A stretch of 64,000 nt of DNA from Kribbella solani (GCF_014205295.1 NZ_JACHNF010000001.1:1612001-1676000), one strand, 5' to 3'. Shown: positions 55,810-64,000, counted from the stretch's first letter. A program made the numbers and translations. Notes: a model not told the origin generated them from the sequence alone.

Positions 55810-57207
55810 ATGGCCTCGCACTTTGACGTTGTTGTCCTCGGCGCGGGTCCGGGTGGGTACGTCGCGGCGATCCGCGCAGCCCAGCTCGGTCTCAAGACCG
55901 CAATCATCGAGAAGAAGTACTGGGGCGGTGTCTGCCTGAACGTGGGCTGCATCCCGTCCAAGGCGCTGCTGCGGAACGCCGAGCTGTCGCACATCTTCCG
56001 GACGGAGGCGAAGACCTTCGGGATCAGCGGCGAGGTCAGCTTCGACTTCCCGACGGCGGTGCAGCGCAGCCGCAAGGTCGCCGACGGCCGGGTCAAGGGC
56101 GTCCACTTCCTGATGAAGAAGAACGGCATCACCGAGTTCGACGGCTGGGGCTCGTTCACGGACGCGAACACGCTGGACGTGACGCTGAACGACGGCTCCG
56201 CGGAGACCGTCACCTTCGGTTCCTGCATCGTCGCCACCGGCGCGACCACCAAGCTGCTGCCGGGCACCCAGCTGAGCGAGCGCGTGGTGACGTACGAGGA
56301 GCAGATCCTGACCGAGGAGCTGCCCGGCTCGATCGTGATCGCCGGTGCCGGCGCGATCGGCGTCGAGTTCGCGTACGTGCTGGCGAACTACGGCGTCAAG
56401 GTGACGATCGTCGAGTTCCTGGACCGGATGGTGCCGCTGGAGGACCCGGAGGTCTCCAAGGAGCTCGCCAAGGCGTACAAGAAGCTCGGGGTCGACGTGC
56501 TCACCTCGACCCGGGTGGACTCGATCGACGACTCCGGTGCCTCGGTGAAGGTGACCGTGACCGGCAAGGACGGCGTCCAGAAGACGATCGAGACCGACAA
56601 GGTACTGCAGGCGATCGGCTTCCAGCCGCGCGTCGACGGGTACGGCCTGGACAAGATCGGGGTCGCGCTGACCGAGCGCGGCGCGATCGACGTGGACGGC
56701 CGGTGCCGGACCAACGTGCCGAACATCTTCGCCATCGGTGACGTGACCGCGAAGCTGATGCTCGCGCACGCGGCCGAGGCGATGGGCGTGATCGCCGCCG
56801 AGACCATCGCCGGGCACGAGACGATGGAGCTCGACTACGCGATGATCCCGCGGGCGACGTTCTGCCAGCCGCAGATCGCCAGCTTCGGGTACACCGAGGA
56901 AGAGGCCCGCAAGCTCGGCCACGAGGTGAAGGTGGCCAAGTTCCCGTTCACCGCGAACGGCAAGGCGCACGGCCTGGGCGACCCGACCGGTTTCGTGAAG
57001 GTGATCAGCTCGGCCCAGTACGGCGAGCTGCTCGGCGCGCACCTGATCGGCCCCGAGGTCACCGAACTCCTCCCCGAGCTGACCCTGGCCCAGAAGTGGG
57101 ACCTGACCACCAAGGAACTGGCCCGCAACGTACACGCCCACCCGACCCTGAGCGAGGCCCTCCAGGAGGCCTTCCACGGCCTCGAAGGCCACATGATCAA
57201 CTTCTGA
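55810..57207 (+). CDS. lpdA: Dihydrolipoyl dehydrogenase (E3)
   Basis: A 465-residue flavoprotein reoxidising dihydrolipoamide of the pyruvate and 2-oxoglutarate dehydrogenase complexes with NAD+. It shows the FAD-binding [21 protein letters not shown], the redox disulfide [16 protein letters not shown], the NAD-binding [21 protein letters not shown], the second FAD site [22 protein letters not shown] (in parts) and the catalytic [13 protein letters not shown]. No ribosome-binding site precedes the ATG; TAGCAT (55796-55801) lies 8 bases upstream, so a leaderless transcript is likely. Divergent from the peptidoglycan hydrolase gene; a terminator follows. Confidence 0.95.
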   Translation: MASHFDVVVLGAGPGGYVAAIRAAQLGLKTAIIEKKYWGGVCLNVGCIPSKALLRNAELSHIFRTEAKTFGISGEVSFDFPTAVQRSRKVADGRVKGVHFLMKKNGITEFDGWGSFTDANTLDVTLNDGSAETVTFGSCIVATGATTKLLPGTQLSERVVTYEEQILTEELPGSIVIAGAGAIGVEFAYVLANYGVKVTIVEFLDRMVPLEDPEVSKELAKAYKKLGVDVLTSTRVDSIDDSGASVKVTVTGKDGVQKTIETDKVLQAIGFQPRVDGYGLDKIGVALTERGAIDVDGRCRTNVPNIFAIGDVTAKLMLAHAAEAMGVIAAETIAGHETMELDYAMIPRATFCQPQIASFGYTEEEARKLGHEVKVAKFPFTANGKAHGLGDPTGFVKVISSAQYGELLGAHLIGPEVTELLPELTLAQKWDLTTKELARNVHAHPTLSEALQEAFHGLEGHMINF

Positions 57208-57218
57208 TCTTCTTCCTG

Positions 57219-57256
57219 AAACCGGTGCGCCAGGCAGACGCCTGACGCACCGGTTT
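57219..57256. terminator. Intrinsic terminator after lpdA
   Basis: AAACCGGTGCG (57219-57229) pairs with CGCACCGGTTT (57246-57256), and CAGGC pairs with GCCTG inside, with one mismatch between and a 4-base loop. It is followed by GTTATTTC on the plus strand and lies between convergent lpdA and the C39-like gene, so it may work both ways. Confidence 0.88.
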
Positions 57257-57287
57257 GTTATTTCAAGAGTCTATTTCGGGCCGCTTG

Positions 57288-58166
57288 CTATTTCAGCGCG
57301 TCGTGCAGGCGCTCGTACCCCGGAGCCAATTCGGTCATGATCTCGGCGGCACGGGTGAATTCACGCTGCACGATCGGGAATTGCAGCCGGCCGAGAATCA
57401 TCGCCTGCTGCCGCGCGATCTCCGCCGCCGCCGGTTCGCCGACGACCGCCAGCCAGGTCGCCGCGTCATCCAGCCGCCGGGCACCCAGCCGCACCGCGAA
57501 CCCCGCCAGGTGCTCCCGCATCCCCTCGTCGATCCCGCCCGCCAGCATCGCGCTGATCCGGTGCACGGCTGCCGCCGAGTCCTTCGACAACCACTCCACC
57601 GCGTACGGCAGCGACTCCCGAACGGCATCCTCGACTCGTACGTCGCGGAGCTTCCGGAAGTTGCTCCGCATCACGTACGGCCCCGCGACGGCCACCTTCT
57701 CCGCGCTCCAGGCCGTCATGAACTGGCTGATCGGCAAGGTCACGTACGGATATCCTTCCGGATCGTGCATGACGACGACCTCGTCGGTCACCTCCAGCAC
57801 GACCACCCAGTGATCCGTCCCGTCCGCCACGCCCCGCGACCACGGCTGATGCGTGAACAACCCCATCTCGATGGGGCCGACCACCACCGGACCCGCTTCG
57901 CACGCTCGCCGCAACCGCTCCAGCGCGTCGTCGCGCGCCCCGCCCTCGGTCCGCTCGCACTCCCACCCCAGCAACCCGATCGCCACGTCGAGCCCGCGAT
58001 CCGGCTCCCACCCCGGCGGATCAAAATACGGCACCCCGGTTTCCTCCACCTGAGCCCCGAACGGCGCCCCCGTCACCACCTCCACCAAACCCGGCGAAAC
58101 CCCACCCAAAACCATCGCCAGCGAATTCGAATAACAATAAGTCCCACCACCAATATATCCAGTCAC
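57288..58166 (-). CDS. C39-peptidase/BtrH-like protein of unknown function
   Basis: A 292-residue cytoplasmic protein. The N-terminal 165 residues look like a papain-like C39 fold: C11 in GGGTYCYSNSLAMVLG, H119 in DGTDHWVVVLEV and D135 in VVVMHDPEG would form the Cys-His-Asp centre. The remaining 125 residues are helical. BtrH, an acyltransferase/cyclotransferase of butirosin synthesis, and some processing proteases share this N-terminal pattern. Whether this one is a peptidase, acyltransferase or inactive sensor cannot be told. GTG at 58166. A 7-bp inverted repeat lies just upstream. Confidence 0.7.
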   Translation of the reverse strand: MTGYIGGGTYCYSNSLAMVLGGVSPGLVEVVTGAPFGAQVEETGVPYFDPPGWEPDRGLDVAIGLLGWECERTEGGARDDALERLRRACEAGPVVVGPIEMGLFTHQPWSRGVADGTDHWVVVLEVTDEVVVMHDPEGYPYVTLPISQFMTAWSAEKVAVAGPYVMRSNFRKLRDVRVEDAVRESLPYAVEWLSKDSAAAVHRISAMLAGGIDEGMREHLAGFAVRLGARRLDDAATWLAVVGEPAAAEIARQQAMILGRLQFPIVQREFTRAAEIMTELAPGYERLHDALK

Positions 58167-58174
58167 GCCACCAT

Positions 58175-58202
58175 GCTGACATTTTCACCGCTAATTGTCA
58201 GC
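58175..58202. promoter_or_regulatory. Inverted repeat upstream of the C39-like gene
   Basis: GCTGACA (58175-58181) and TGTCAGC (58196-58202) form a 7-14-7 inverted repeat 8 bases upstream of the GTG and within the 44-base gap after the metallophosphoesterase gene. It could be an operator; the A/T-rich centre lacks a terminator-like U-run. Confidence 0.4.
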
Positions 58203-58210
58203 ACGGGGAT

Positions 58211-58963
58211 TTACAGCGGGTACCTGAAGGTGGTTTGGAAGGGTTCGCCGGGGGAGTGGACGTGGAGGGCCAGGCCGGGGTGGGCGGTGGGGTCCAGGAA
58301 GGAGGTGGTGGGGGTGGGTTCGAAGTCGTAGGGGACGGTGGAGCGGATGCCGGGGGCGCCTAGGACCGGGTGGCCGGCGAAGGTGGTGGTGATGGCGGTG
58401 TGGACGTGGCCGGTGAGGATGGCGGTGATGGGTTTGGCGGTGAGGACCTCGGCCAGCGGTGCTTGCTGCTCGAGTTTCCACTGGTCCATGACTGGGTGAC
58501 GCAGGTTGAGGGGCGGATGGTGCATGGCTACGAAGAGCGGGCCGTCGAAGGGCTCGCGCAGTACGCCGTCCAGCCAGGTGAGTGAGTCGGGGGAGATCAG
58601 GCCGTGGTCGGCGCCAGGGACAGTGCTGTCGACGAGTACGAACCGCGCGCCGCCGACGTCGCGTACCTGATGGACCGGGTGTCCCTCACCAGGCGACGTG
58701 ACAAAGGACGCCAGGCCCGTACGCAGGGGACTGCTGACGTCGTGGTTGCCAGGTAGTACGAGCACCGGCACGTCCAGCGACAACTCGCTCGCCACCTCGG
58801 CGTACTCCTCCGGCAACCCGTGATCCGCAAGATCACCCGTCACCAGCACCACGTCGACCGGCCGGCTGAAGCTCGACACGTACGAAGTGATGCGCCGGAG
58901 CCGCGCTCGCGCCTCCTCGGTGCCGTCGAGATGAGGGTCACTGAGATGCGCGATCACATACAT
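58211..58963 (-). CDS. Calcineurin-like phosphodiesterase (CpdA type)
   Basis: A 250-residue cytoplasmic metallophosphoesterase. Metal-binding motifs are all present: AHLSDPHLDG, VTGDLADHG, LPGNHDVSS, FVAMHHPPL and LTGHVHTA. The order and length match class III cyclic-nucleotide phosphodiesterases such as CpdA/Rv0805, which hydrolyse cAMP and other phosphodiesters. ATG at 58963; no clear ribosome-binding site. Confidence 0.88.
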   Translation of the reverse strand: MYVIAHLSDPHLDGTEEARARLRRITSYVSSFSRPVDVVLVTGDLADHGLPEEYAEVASELSLDVPVLVLPGNHDVSSPLRTGLASFVTSPGEGHPVHQVRDVGGARFVLVDSTVPGADHGLISPDSLTWLDGVLREPFDGPLFVAMHHPPLNLRHPVMDQWKLEQQAPLAEVLTAKPITAILTGHVHTAITTTFAGHPVLGAPGIRSTVPYDFEPTPTTSFLDPTAHPGLALHVHSPGEPFQTTFRYPL

Positions 58964-59075
58964 GCGAAAACCCTAACCGCAGAACCCCGCGGGCAGCGCT
59001 CCACAAGGCACCAGCCCGACCTCCCAGAACTTGTACGACCGATCAGCCACTTACGGTGCGGTGACGCGCCGGGTC

Positions 59076-59100
59076 GGAACTTGGCCGGGCAGCGCCGGTC
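59076..59100 (+). promoter_or_regulatory. Possible ECF-sigma promoter of the flavoprotein reductase
   Basis: GGAAC (59076-59080) and GGTC (59097-59100) are 16 bases apart, close to the GGAAC-N16-CGTC pattern of many ECF sigma factors. The start would fall a few bases before the ATG at 59116. A stress-type promoter would suit a disulfide reductase, but the match is short. Confidence 0.3.
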
Positions 59101-59115
59101 TGAGAGATTGACGGC

Positions 59116-60474
59116 ATGGCTGAACAGGTGGACGTGGTCGTCGTCGGGCTTGGTGTCGGTGGGGAGGAGACGGCCGGACGGCTGGCTCAGGCGGGGTTGC
59201 GGGTGGTCGGGATCGAGTCCCGGCTGGTCGGCGGCGAGTGCCCGTACTACGGCTGCATCCCGAGCAAGATGATGATCCGGGCCGCGAACCTGATCGCCGA
59301 GACCCGTCGTGTCGACGGGATCGCCGGTACGGCGTCCGTGCAGCCGGACTGGGCGCCGGTGGCGAAGCGGATTCGGGACGAGGCGACCGACAACTGGAAC
59401 GACCAGGTCGCGGTGGACCGCCTGGTGAACAAGGGCGCGACGGTGATCAAGGATCGCGCCACGATCACCGGGCCGGGTACGGTCCGCGCCGGCGACCGTG
59501 AGTTCGAGGCGGCGCGCGGGATCGTGATCGCGACCGGGACGGTCCCGTCGGTGCCGCCGATCGAGGGCCTGGAGGGTACGCCGTACTGGACGAACCGGGA
59601 GGCGATCGAGGTCGAGACGCTGCCCACGTCGCTGGTTGTCCTCGGCGGCGGCGCGATCGGGCTGGAACTGGCCCAGGTGTTCGCCCGGTTCGGCGTCCAG
59701 GTGACGGTCGTCGAGGGCGCGCCCGAGGTGCTGTCGATGGAGGAGCCCGAGTCCGGGACGCTGGCCCGGGAGGCGCTGGAGCGGGACGGCGTCACCTTCC
59801 ACTGCGGCGCCCAGGCCCAGCGGGCCGGGTACGCCGCCGGCTCCTTCACGGTCACGCTCGCGGACGGTACGCAAGCAACCGGTGAGAAGTTGCTGGTGGC
59901 AACGGGTCGCCGGGTCGCCACCGCCGAGCTCGGGCTGGACAAGCTGGGGCTCGACGCGTCCGCGCGCCGGGTCGAGGTCGACGAGCATGTCCGCGCCGGT
60001 GACGGCGTGTGGGCGGTCGGTGACGTCACCGGCGTCGGCGCGTTCACCCACAACGCGATGTACCAGGCCGACATCGCCGTCCGCGACATCCTGCGGGAGC
60101 CGGACGCGCCGACGGCGAGTTACCACGCGATGCCGCGAGTGACCTTCACCGATCCGGAGATCGGCGCGGTCGGGCTGACCGAGAAGCAGGCCCGCGAAGC
60201 TGGGCTGAACGTACGGACCGGGTCGACGCCGATCCCGTCGTCCTCGCGCGGCTGGATTCACAAGGCCGGCAACGAGGGCTTCATCAAGGTGGTCGCGGAC
60301 GCCGATCGTGGCGTACTGGTCGGCGCGACGAGTGCCGGGCCGACCGGCGGTGAGGTACTGAGCGCGCTGGCGGTCGCGGTGCACGCGGCCGTACCGATCG
60401 AGTCACTGGCGCGGATGATCTACGCGTACCCGACGTTCCACCGCGCGATCCAGGAAGCTCTCAAAGCTTTGTAG
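59116..60474 (+). CDS. Pyridine nucleotide-disulfide oxidoreductase (class I, non-LPD)
   Basis: A 452-residue flavoprotein related to lipoamide dehydrogenase and mercuric reductase. The FAD site is VVVVGLGVGGEETAGRLAQAG, the redox disulfide ECPYYGCIPSKMMIRAA, the NAD(P) site LVVLGGGAIGLELAQVFARFG, and the C-terminal active-site pair is YAYPTFHRAIQEA, where phenylalanine-histidine replaces the usual HPT. CPYYGC instead of CLNxGC and the altered C-terminal motif separate it from true E3. A mycothiol- or other low-molecular-weight disulfide is a possible substrate; there is no mercury-binding domain. ATG at 59116. Confidence 0.87.
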   Translation: MAEQVDVVVVGLGVGGEETAGRLAQAGLRVVGIESRLVGGECPYYGCIPSKMMIRAANLIAETRRVDGIAGTASVQPDWAPVAKRIRDEATDNWNDQVAVDRLVNKGATVIKDRATITGPGTVRAGDREFEAARGIVIATGTVPSVPPIEGLEGTPYWTNREAIEVETLPTSLVVLGGGAIGLELAQVFARFGVQVTVVEGAPEVLSMEEPESGTLAREALERDGVTFHCGAQAQRAGYAAGSFTVTLADGTQATGEKLLVATGRRVATAELGLDKLGLDASARRVEVDEHVRAGDGVWAVGDVTGVGAFTHNAMYQADIAVRDILREPDAPTASYHAMPRVTFTDPEIGAVGLTEKQAREAGLNVRTGSTPIPSSSRGWIHKAGNEGFIKVVADADRGVLVGATSAGPTGGEVLSALAVAVHAAVPIESLARMIYAYPTFHRAIQEALKAL

Positions 60475-60484
60475 TTGTCAATGT

Positions 60485-60501
60485 TTGCGAATCAGTCGCA
60501 A
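60485..60501. promoter_or_regulatory. 6-5-6 inverted repeat before cbiM, Fur-family (Nur-like) box
   Basis: TTGCGA-ATCAG-TCGCAA is a perfect 17-bp inverted repeat 11-36 bases before the possible cbiM starts. It resembles the TTGCAA-N5-TTGCAA-type boxes of the nickel regulator Nur of Streptomyces as I remember them, which would fit a cobalt/nickel importer. Confidence 0.55.
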
Positions 60502-60520
60502 CAGGATCACCATGGTCGGC

Positions 60521-61540
60521 GTGCATGTTCCTGACGGCTTCTTCAACGCGCCAACGTCCGTCGCCACCGGCCTGATCGCGGCCGGGGCGGTCGGCTTCAG
60601 CCTGCAACGGGCGAACCGTGAGCTCCGCGAGAGCGGCCCGGCGCTGGCCGGGCTGACCGCGGCGTTCGTGTTCGCCGTCCAGATGGTGAACTTCCCGGTC
60701 GGCGCGGGCACGAGCGGTCACCTGCTCGGCGGCGCGCTGGCCGCGGCGCTGGTCGGGCCGTGGACCGCCGTACTGGTGATGTCGACCGTGTTGCTCGTCC
60801 AGGGGCTGTTGTTCGCGGACGGCGGTCTGACCGCGCTCGGCACCAACATCACGCTGATGGGCCTGATCACGGTGCTGGTCGGGTACTTCCTGACCCGGGC
60901 GCTCCTGAAGGTGCTGCCGCGCCGCGTCGGCAGTGTCGTACCCGCCGCGACCGTCGGCGCGCTCGTCTCGGTGCCGGTCGCGGCGCTGGCGTTCACCGGC
61001 CTGTACGCGATCGGCGGCGCGGTCGACATCCCGCTCGGCAAGCTCGCGACCGCGATGGTCGGCTGGCACGTACTGGTCGGGATCGGCGAGGCGGTGATCA
61101 CCGCGGCCGTACTCAGCGCGGTCGTCGCGACCCGCCCGGACCTCGTGTACGCCGCGCGGCACCTGCAGCAGGACCTGATTCTCGTGGACGCCGACGGGAA
61201 CACCTCGACGGTGTCGCCGGACAAGCCGATCGCCGCGAAGCCGGCCGGCCGGACGCTCGGGGTCGGCATCGCGGTCACCCTGGTCGTCGCGGGTGGGCTG
61301 AGCTTGTTCGCCAGCGCGCACCCGGACGGGCTCGAGTTCGTCGGCGCCAAACTCGGCTTCGAGGGCGCGGCCAAGAAGTCCGCGGTGGCCGGTAGTCCGC
61401 TGGCCGATTACGGCGTGCACGGGATCGGCAACGCGGAGGTTTCCGGCGCGCTCGCGGGCATCATCGGCGTACTGGTGACGATCCTGGTCGGGCTGGCGAT
61501 CGCCAAGCTCGCGTCGCTCCGGGCGGGCAAGGCGTCGTGA
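60521..61540 (+). CDS. cbiM: Cobalt/nickel ECF importer S-component with PDGLE domain
   Basis: A 339-residue CbiM/NikM protein with about seven membrane helices (to residue 210) and a C-terminal CbiN/NikN-like extension carrying the PDGLE motif (SAHPDGLEFVG) plus one more helix (about 310-332). It binds the metal ion and passes it through CbiQ with ATP from CbiO. In this family the mature chain begins Met-His and both residues ligate the metal. Here a GTG at 60521 gives MHVPDGFF, so I prefer it; the ATG at 60512 would add three residues but has the better ribosome-binding site (AGGA). A Nur-like box lies upstream, and cobalt would support the B12-dependent KamDE. Confidence 0.88.
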   Translation: MHVPDGFFNAPTSVATGLIAAGAVGFSLQRANRELRESGPALAGLTAAFVFAVQMVNFPVGAGTSGHLLGGALAAALVGPWTAVLVMSTVLLVQGLLFADGGLTALGTNITLMGLITVLVGYFLTRALLKVLPRRVGSVVPAATVGALVSVPVAALAFTGLYAIGGAVDIPLGKLATAMVGWHVLVGIGEAVITAAVLSAVVATRPDLVYAARHLQQDLILVDADGNTSTVSPDKPIAAKPAGRTLGVGIAVTLVVAGGLSLFASAHPDGLEFVGAKLGFEGAAKKSAVAGSPLADYGVHGIGNAEVSGALAGIIGVLVTILVGLAIAKLASLRAGKAS

Positions 61541-62295
61541 CCGGCGACGGCCTGCTGGTCGCGGTGGACGGCCCGGTCCACCGCATCCCGGCGCAGGTCA
61601 AGCTGGTCGCGCTGTTCGTGTTCGTGCTCGCGGTCGTGTCTACCCCGGCCGCGGTCTTCTGGGCCTTCGGCGGGTACGCGGCGATGCTCGTGATCGCGGT
61701 CGTGGTCGCGAAACTGCCGGCGCCCGTGGTGTCGCGGCGGCTCGCGGTGGAGACACCGTTCATCGTGTTCGCGCTGCTGCTCCCGTTCGTCGCGACCGGC
61801 CCGCGCATCGACGTGCTCGGCCTGCACCTGTCCCAGTCCGGCGTACTCGGCGCGTGGAACGTACTGGCCAAAGGAACCCTCGGCGTGATCGCGGCGATCG
61901 TCCTGTCGGCGACGACCTCGCCGCGGGAGCTGCTCGCGGGCCTCGAACGGTTGCGGCTGCCCGCGACGCTGGTAGCGATCCTGTCATTCATGGTCCGCTA
62001 CCTGAGCGTGGTCTCGGATGACCTGCACCGGATGCGGATCGCGCGGGAGTCCCGTGGGTACACCGGCGGGCGGGCCGGTCATCTGAAGGCGGTCGCCGGG
62101 GGAGTTGGCGCGCTGTTCGTGCGCAGCTTCGAGCGTGGTGAGCGGGTGCATCTGGCGATGCGGTCGCGCGGTTACACCGGCCGGATGCCGCAGCTCAGCG
62201 TGCAGGGCGCGTCGAGCCTGCAATGGACCCAGGGGCTGGCGATCTCCCTGCTCGCGGTGACGATCGCGGTCGCGGTTAGGCTGCTGGGCTTGTGA
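61537..62295 (+). CDS. cbiQ: Cobalt/nickel ECF importer T-component
   Basis: A 252-residue membrane protein with about five helices. The two cytoplasmic coupling helices of ECF T-components are visible with their Ala-Arg-Gly-type motifs: MRIARESRGYTGG and LAMRSRGYTGRM. GTG start at 61537 overlaps the cbiM stop by 4 bases. It links the S-component to the ATPase. Confidence 0.92.
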   Translation: MTGDGLLVAVDGPVHRIPAQVKLVALFVFVLAVVSTPAAVFWAFGGYAAMLVIAVVVAKLPAPVVSRRLAVETPFIVFALLLPFVATGPRIDVLGLHLSQSGVLGAWNVLAKGTLGVIAAIVLSATTSPRELLAGLERLRLPATLVAILSFMVRYLSVVSDDLHRMRIARESRGYTGGRAGHLKAVAGGVGALFVRSFERGERVHLAMRSRGYTGRMPQLSVQGASSLQWTQGLAISLLAVTIAVAVRLLGL

Positions 62296-63065
62296 ACGCA
62301 CCCGCCATCGAAGTTGAACGGCTCGTCTTCGCGTACCCGGACGGCCGGCAGGCACTGTTCGGCGTCGACTTCACCGTCGCGCGCGGCGAGCGGGTCGCGC
62401 TGCTCGGGCCGAACGGCGCCGGCAAGACCACGCTCGTACTGCACCTGAACGGAATCCTCGGCGCGGTCGCGGGCGGGACCGGCAGCGGCCGGATCCGGAT
62501 CGGTGGGACCGGGTTGCACCGCGAGCACCTGACCGAGGTACGGCGGAAGGTCGGGCTGGTCTTCCAGGATCCCGATGACCAGTTGTTCATGCCGACCGTA
62601 CGGGACGATGTCGCGTTCGGCCCGGCCAATCTCGGGTTGCGCGGCGCCGAGCTGGACGACCGGGTGCACGAAGCGCTCGTCCAGGTCGGGATGCAGGACC
62701 ACGCCGACCTCGCCCCGCATCACCTGTCGTTCGGTCAGCGGCGCCGGGTGGCGGTCGCGACCGTGCTCGCGATGCGGCCGGAGGTGCTGGTGCTGGACGA
62801 GCCGTCCAGCAACCTCGATCCCGCCGCGCGGCGCGAGCTGAGCGACATCCTGGCCGGTCTCGACGTGACGCTGCTGATGATCACGCACGACCTCCCGTAC
62901 GCCCTGCAGTTGTGTGAGCGGAGTCTGCTGATGGACGGCGGCCGGATCGTCGCGGACGGGAAGACGCGCGATCTGCTGGGTGACGCCGAGCTGATGCGGG
63001 CGCACCGGCTGGAACTGCCGTACGGGTTCGACCCGCTCTCGGTACCCGGGCCCGAACGGATCTGA
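62292..63065 (+). CDS. cbiO: Cobalt/nickel ECF importer ATPase
   Basis: A 257-residue ATPase: Walker A GPNGAGKTT, Q-loop GLVFQDPDDQLFMPTVRDDVAFGP (the FQDPDDQLF form is typical of CbiO), signature LSFGQRRRVAVATVLAM, Walker B VLVLDEPSSNLD and H-loop MITHDLPYA. GTG at 62292 overlaps cbiQ by 4 bases. Last gene of the cbiMQO operon. Confidence 0.94.
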   Translation: MNAPAIEVERLVFAYPDGRQALFGVDFTVARGERVALLGPNGAGKTTLVLHLNGILGAVAGGTGSGRIRIGGTGLHREHLTEVRRKVGLVFQDPDDQLFMPTVRDDVAFGPANLGLRGAELDDRVHEALVQVGMQDHADLAPHHLSFGQRRRVAVATVLAMRPEVLVLDEPSSNLDPAARRELSDILAGLDVTLLMITHDLPYALQLCERSLLMDGGRIVADGKTRDLLGDAELMRAHRLELPYGFDPLSVPGPERI

Positions 63066-63200
63066 GCGCTGAGCCACGGCCACCCGGAATCCATGGTGAA
63101 TTTGTTACCAAGCCCTTGTGTGTTACTCGCCAGTCGGGTGACAGTGACGTTGAGTACTTCATACGCCACCCACCGCACACACGCAAAGGCGGTCCGCCCC

Positions 63201-63986
63201 ATGAAGTCAGTCATCAGCCTGCTCTCCGCCGCGGCCCTCGGCGCCGCGATGCTGCTCAGCCCCGGTGTCGCGCACGCCGCCGCGCCGAACTACGTCGCCC
63301 TCGGTGACTCGTACGCCGCCGGCGTCGGGACTCGCACGTACATCTCCAGCAGCGGGAACTGCCAGCGGTCCACCAAGGCGTACGCGTATCTGGACGCCGC
63401 CCGGATCGGCGCGAACCTGACCTTCGTCGCCTGTTCCGGCGCCAAGGTCGCCGACGTCACCGCGAACCAGCTGCCCTCCGTGACCAGCTCGGCCGGCATC
63501 GTCTCGGTGCAGGTCGGCGGCAACGACGCCGGGTTCTCGTCCGTCATCACCGAATGCGCGAAGCCGTCCTGGCTCGGCGACTGCTCCACCGCGGTCGCGA
63601 ACGCCCAGGCGATCATCAACAACACGCTTCCCGGCCGCCTGAACACGCTGTACTCGTCGATCAAGAGCCGCGCGTCCGCGGCGAAGGTCGTCGTGGTCGG
63701 CTACCCGCGGCTGTTCAACGGCACCGACTGCAACGCGGGTACGTTCTTCAGCCCGGACGAGATGACCAAGCTGAACGCCACCGCCGACCTGCTCAACTCC
63801 AAGGTCTCCGCCGCCGCGAGCGCGGCCGGCTTCGCCTTCGTCAACCCGACCTCGGCGTTCATCGGGCACGCCGTCTGTGGCAACCCGGAGTGGATCAACG
63901 GCCTGTCGAACCCGGTCACCGAGTCGTATCACCCGAACGTCAACGGCCAGGCGGCGTACGCCAATCTGGTCGAACCGGCGCTCTGA
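63201..63986 (+). CDS. Secreted SGNH/GDSL esterase-lipase
   Basis: A 261-residue exported esterase of the Streptomyces lipase/esterase type. Signal peptide to about residue 26 (GVAHA-AAP). Catalytic blocks: YVALGDSYAAGVG with the nucleophile serine, ACSGAKVADV, VQVGGNDAGFSSV and ESYHPNVNGQAAYA with the catalytic histidine. Six cysteines in the mature part could form the three disulfides usual in this group. ATG at 63201 is used because the signal peptide starts there; the longer upstream frame lacks one. The 135 bases after cbiO hold its promoter region, where I see GTTACTCGCC...GGGTGACAG as an imperfect repeat but no clear promoter boxes. Confidence 0.9.
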   Translation: MKSVISLLSAAALGAAMLLSPGVAHAAAPNYVALGDSYAAGVGTRTYISSSGNCQRSTKAYAYLDAARIGANLTFVACSGAKVADVTANQLPSVTSSAGIVSVQVGGNDAGFSSVITECAKPSWLGDCSTAVANAQAIINNTLPGRLNTLYSSIKSRASAAKVVVVGYPRLFNGTDCNAGTFFSPDEMTKLNATADLLNSKVSAAASAAGFAFVNPTSAFIGHAVCGNPEWINGLSNPVTESYHPNVNGQAAYANLVEPAL

Positions 63987-64000
63987 TCAGGGCCGGAACG

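Noticed and set aside
59116..60474. Second lipoamide dehydrogenase or mercuric reductase
   Set aside because: Redox motif CPYYGC and terminal YAYPTFHR differ from E3, and there is no heavy-metal-associated domain or C-terminal cysteine pair.
1..64000. CRISPR arrays, insertion sequences, prophage or integrative element borders
   Set aside because: No regularly spaced repeats, transposase, integrase, tRNA-borne attachment site or phage structural gene was seen; base composition appears even apart from short intergenic stretches.

Overview
The window is high-GC actinomycete DNA. It has frequent GTG starts, dense 4-base ATGA/GTGA gene overlaps, leaderless-looking starts, RbpA, FxsA, and an Lnt of the actinobacterial kind. 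Gene content (many sugar ABC importers with lipoprotein binding proteins, lysine aminomutases, TIGR02611/PGPGW and DUF6328-type membrane proteins) fits the Propionibacteriales, with Kribbella or a close relative my best guess. That assignment is inference from style and content, not from a database match.

Layout. (1) 1-3.0 kb: the two subunits of a heterodimeric ABC exporter; one nucleotide site looks degenerate. (2) 3.0-7.0 kb: a CGNR zinc-finger protein divergent from an MFS exporter across a palindromic operator, an M20 amidohydrolase, and a stand-alone 5'-3' exonuclease. (3) 7.0-14.4 kb: a lysine aminomutase catabolic locus: Lrp/AsnC regulator, kamA (lysine 2,3-aminomutase), and divergently kdd - amidohydrolase - kamD - kamE - kal. 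This is the classical anaerobic lysine fermentation route in what looks like an aerobic soil organism. kce and a CoA-transferase are not in the window. (4) 14.43-14.84 kb: a 417-base gene-free region with strong potential RNA structure, interpreted as a free-standing structured RNA. (5) 14.8-21.7 kb: a secreted 5'-nucleotidase, then an RpiR-regulated sugar importer with a TIM-barrel hydrolase.

(6) 21.7-28.5 kb: lnt-fxsA and rbpA (sigma-R-type promoter), separated by OsmC, SRPBCC, a coupled sigma factor/GAF-ANTAR pair, a membrane protein and an SGNH esterase. (7) 28.7-32.6 kb: a MacA/MacB-like tripartite-style export cluster in a monoderm. (8) 32.6-34.1 kb: a TetR regulator and methyltransferase sharing a two-site operator. 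(9) 34.2-39.8 kb: a sugar importer plus Tat-exported PL6 polysaccharide lyase and AraC regulator, probably for oligouronides such as alginate. (10) 39.7-44.1 kb: UMF1-type MFS, GDPD, class V PLP enzyme, a methyltransferase and a wrecked SGNH esterase. (11) 44.1-51.2 kb: an alpha-L-rhamnosidase (GH78) with its ABC importer and divergent AraC regulator. (12) 51.2-58.9 kb: TetR/flavin monooxygenase pair, a PGPGW membrane protein, a very unusual secreted protein combining NlpC/P60-like, M23 and VanY-type M15 peptidase domains, lipoamide dehydrogenase, a C39/BtrH-like protein and a metallophosphoesterase. (13) 59.1-64.0 kb: a flavoprotein disulfide reductase, a CbiMQO-type cobalt/nickel ECF importer, and a secreted SGNH esterase.

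Two functional threads connect distant parts. The cobalt/nickel importer could feed the adenosylcobalamin needed by KamDE. The three sugar importers each come with their own glycosidase or lyase and regulator, typical of a saprophyte. I saw no tRNA, rRNA, CRISPR array, insertion sequence or prophage gene. Gene starts were chosen from ribosome-binding sites, overlaps and family features and are predictions.
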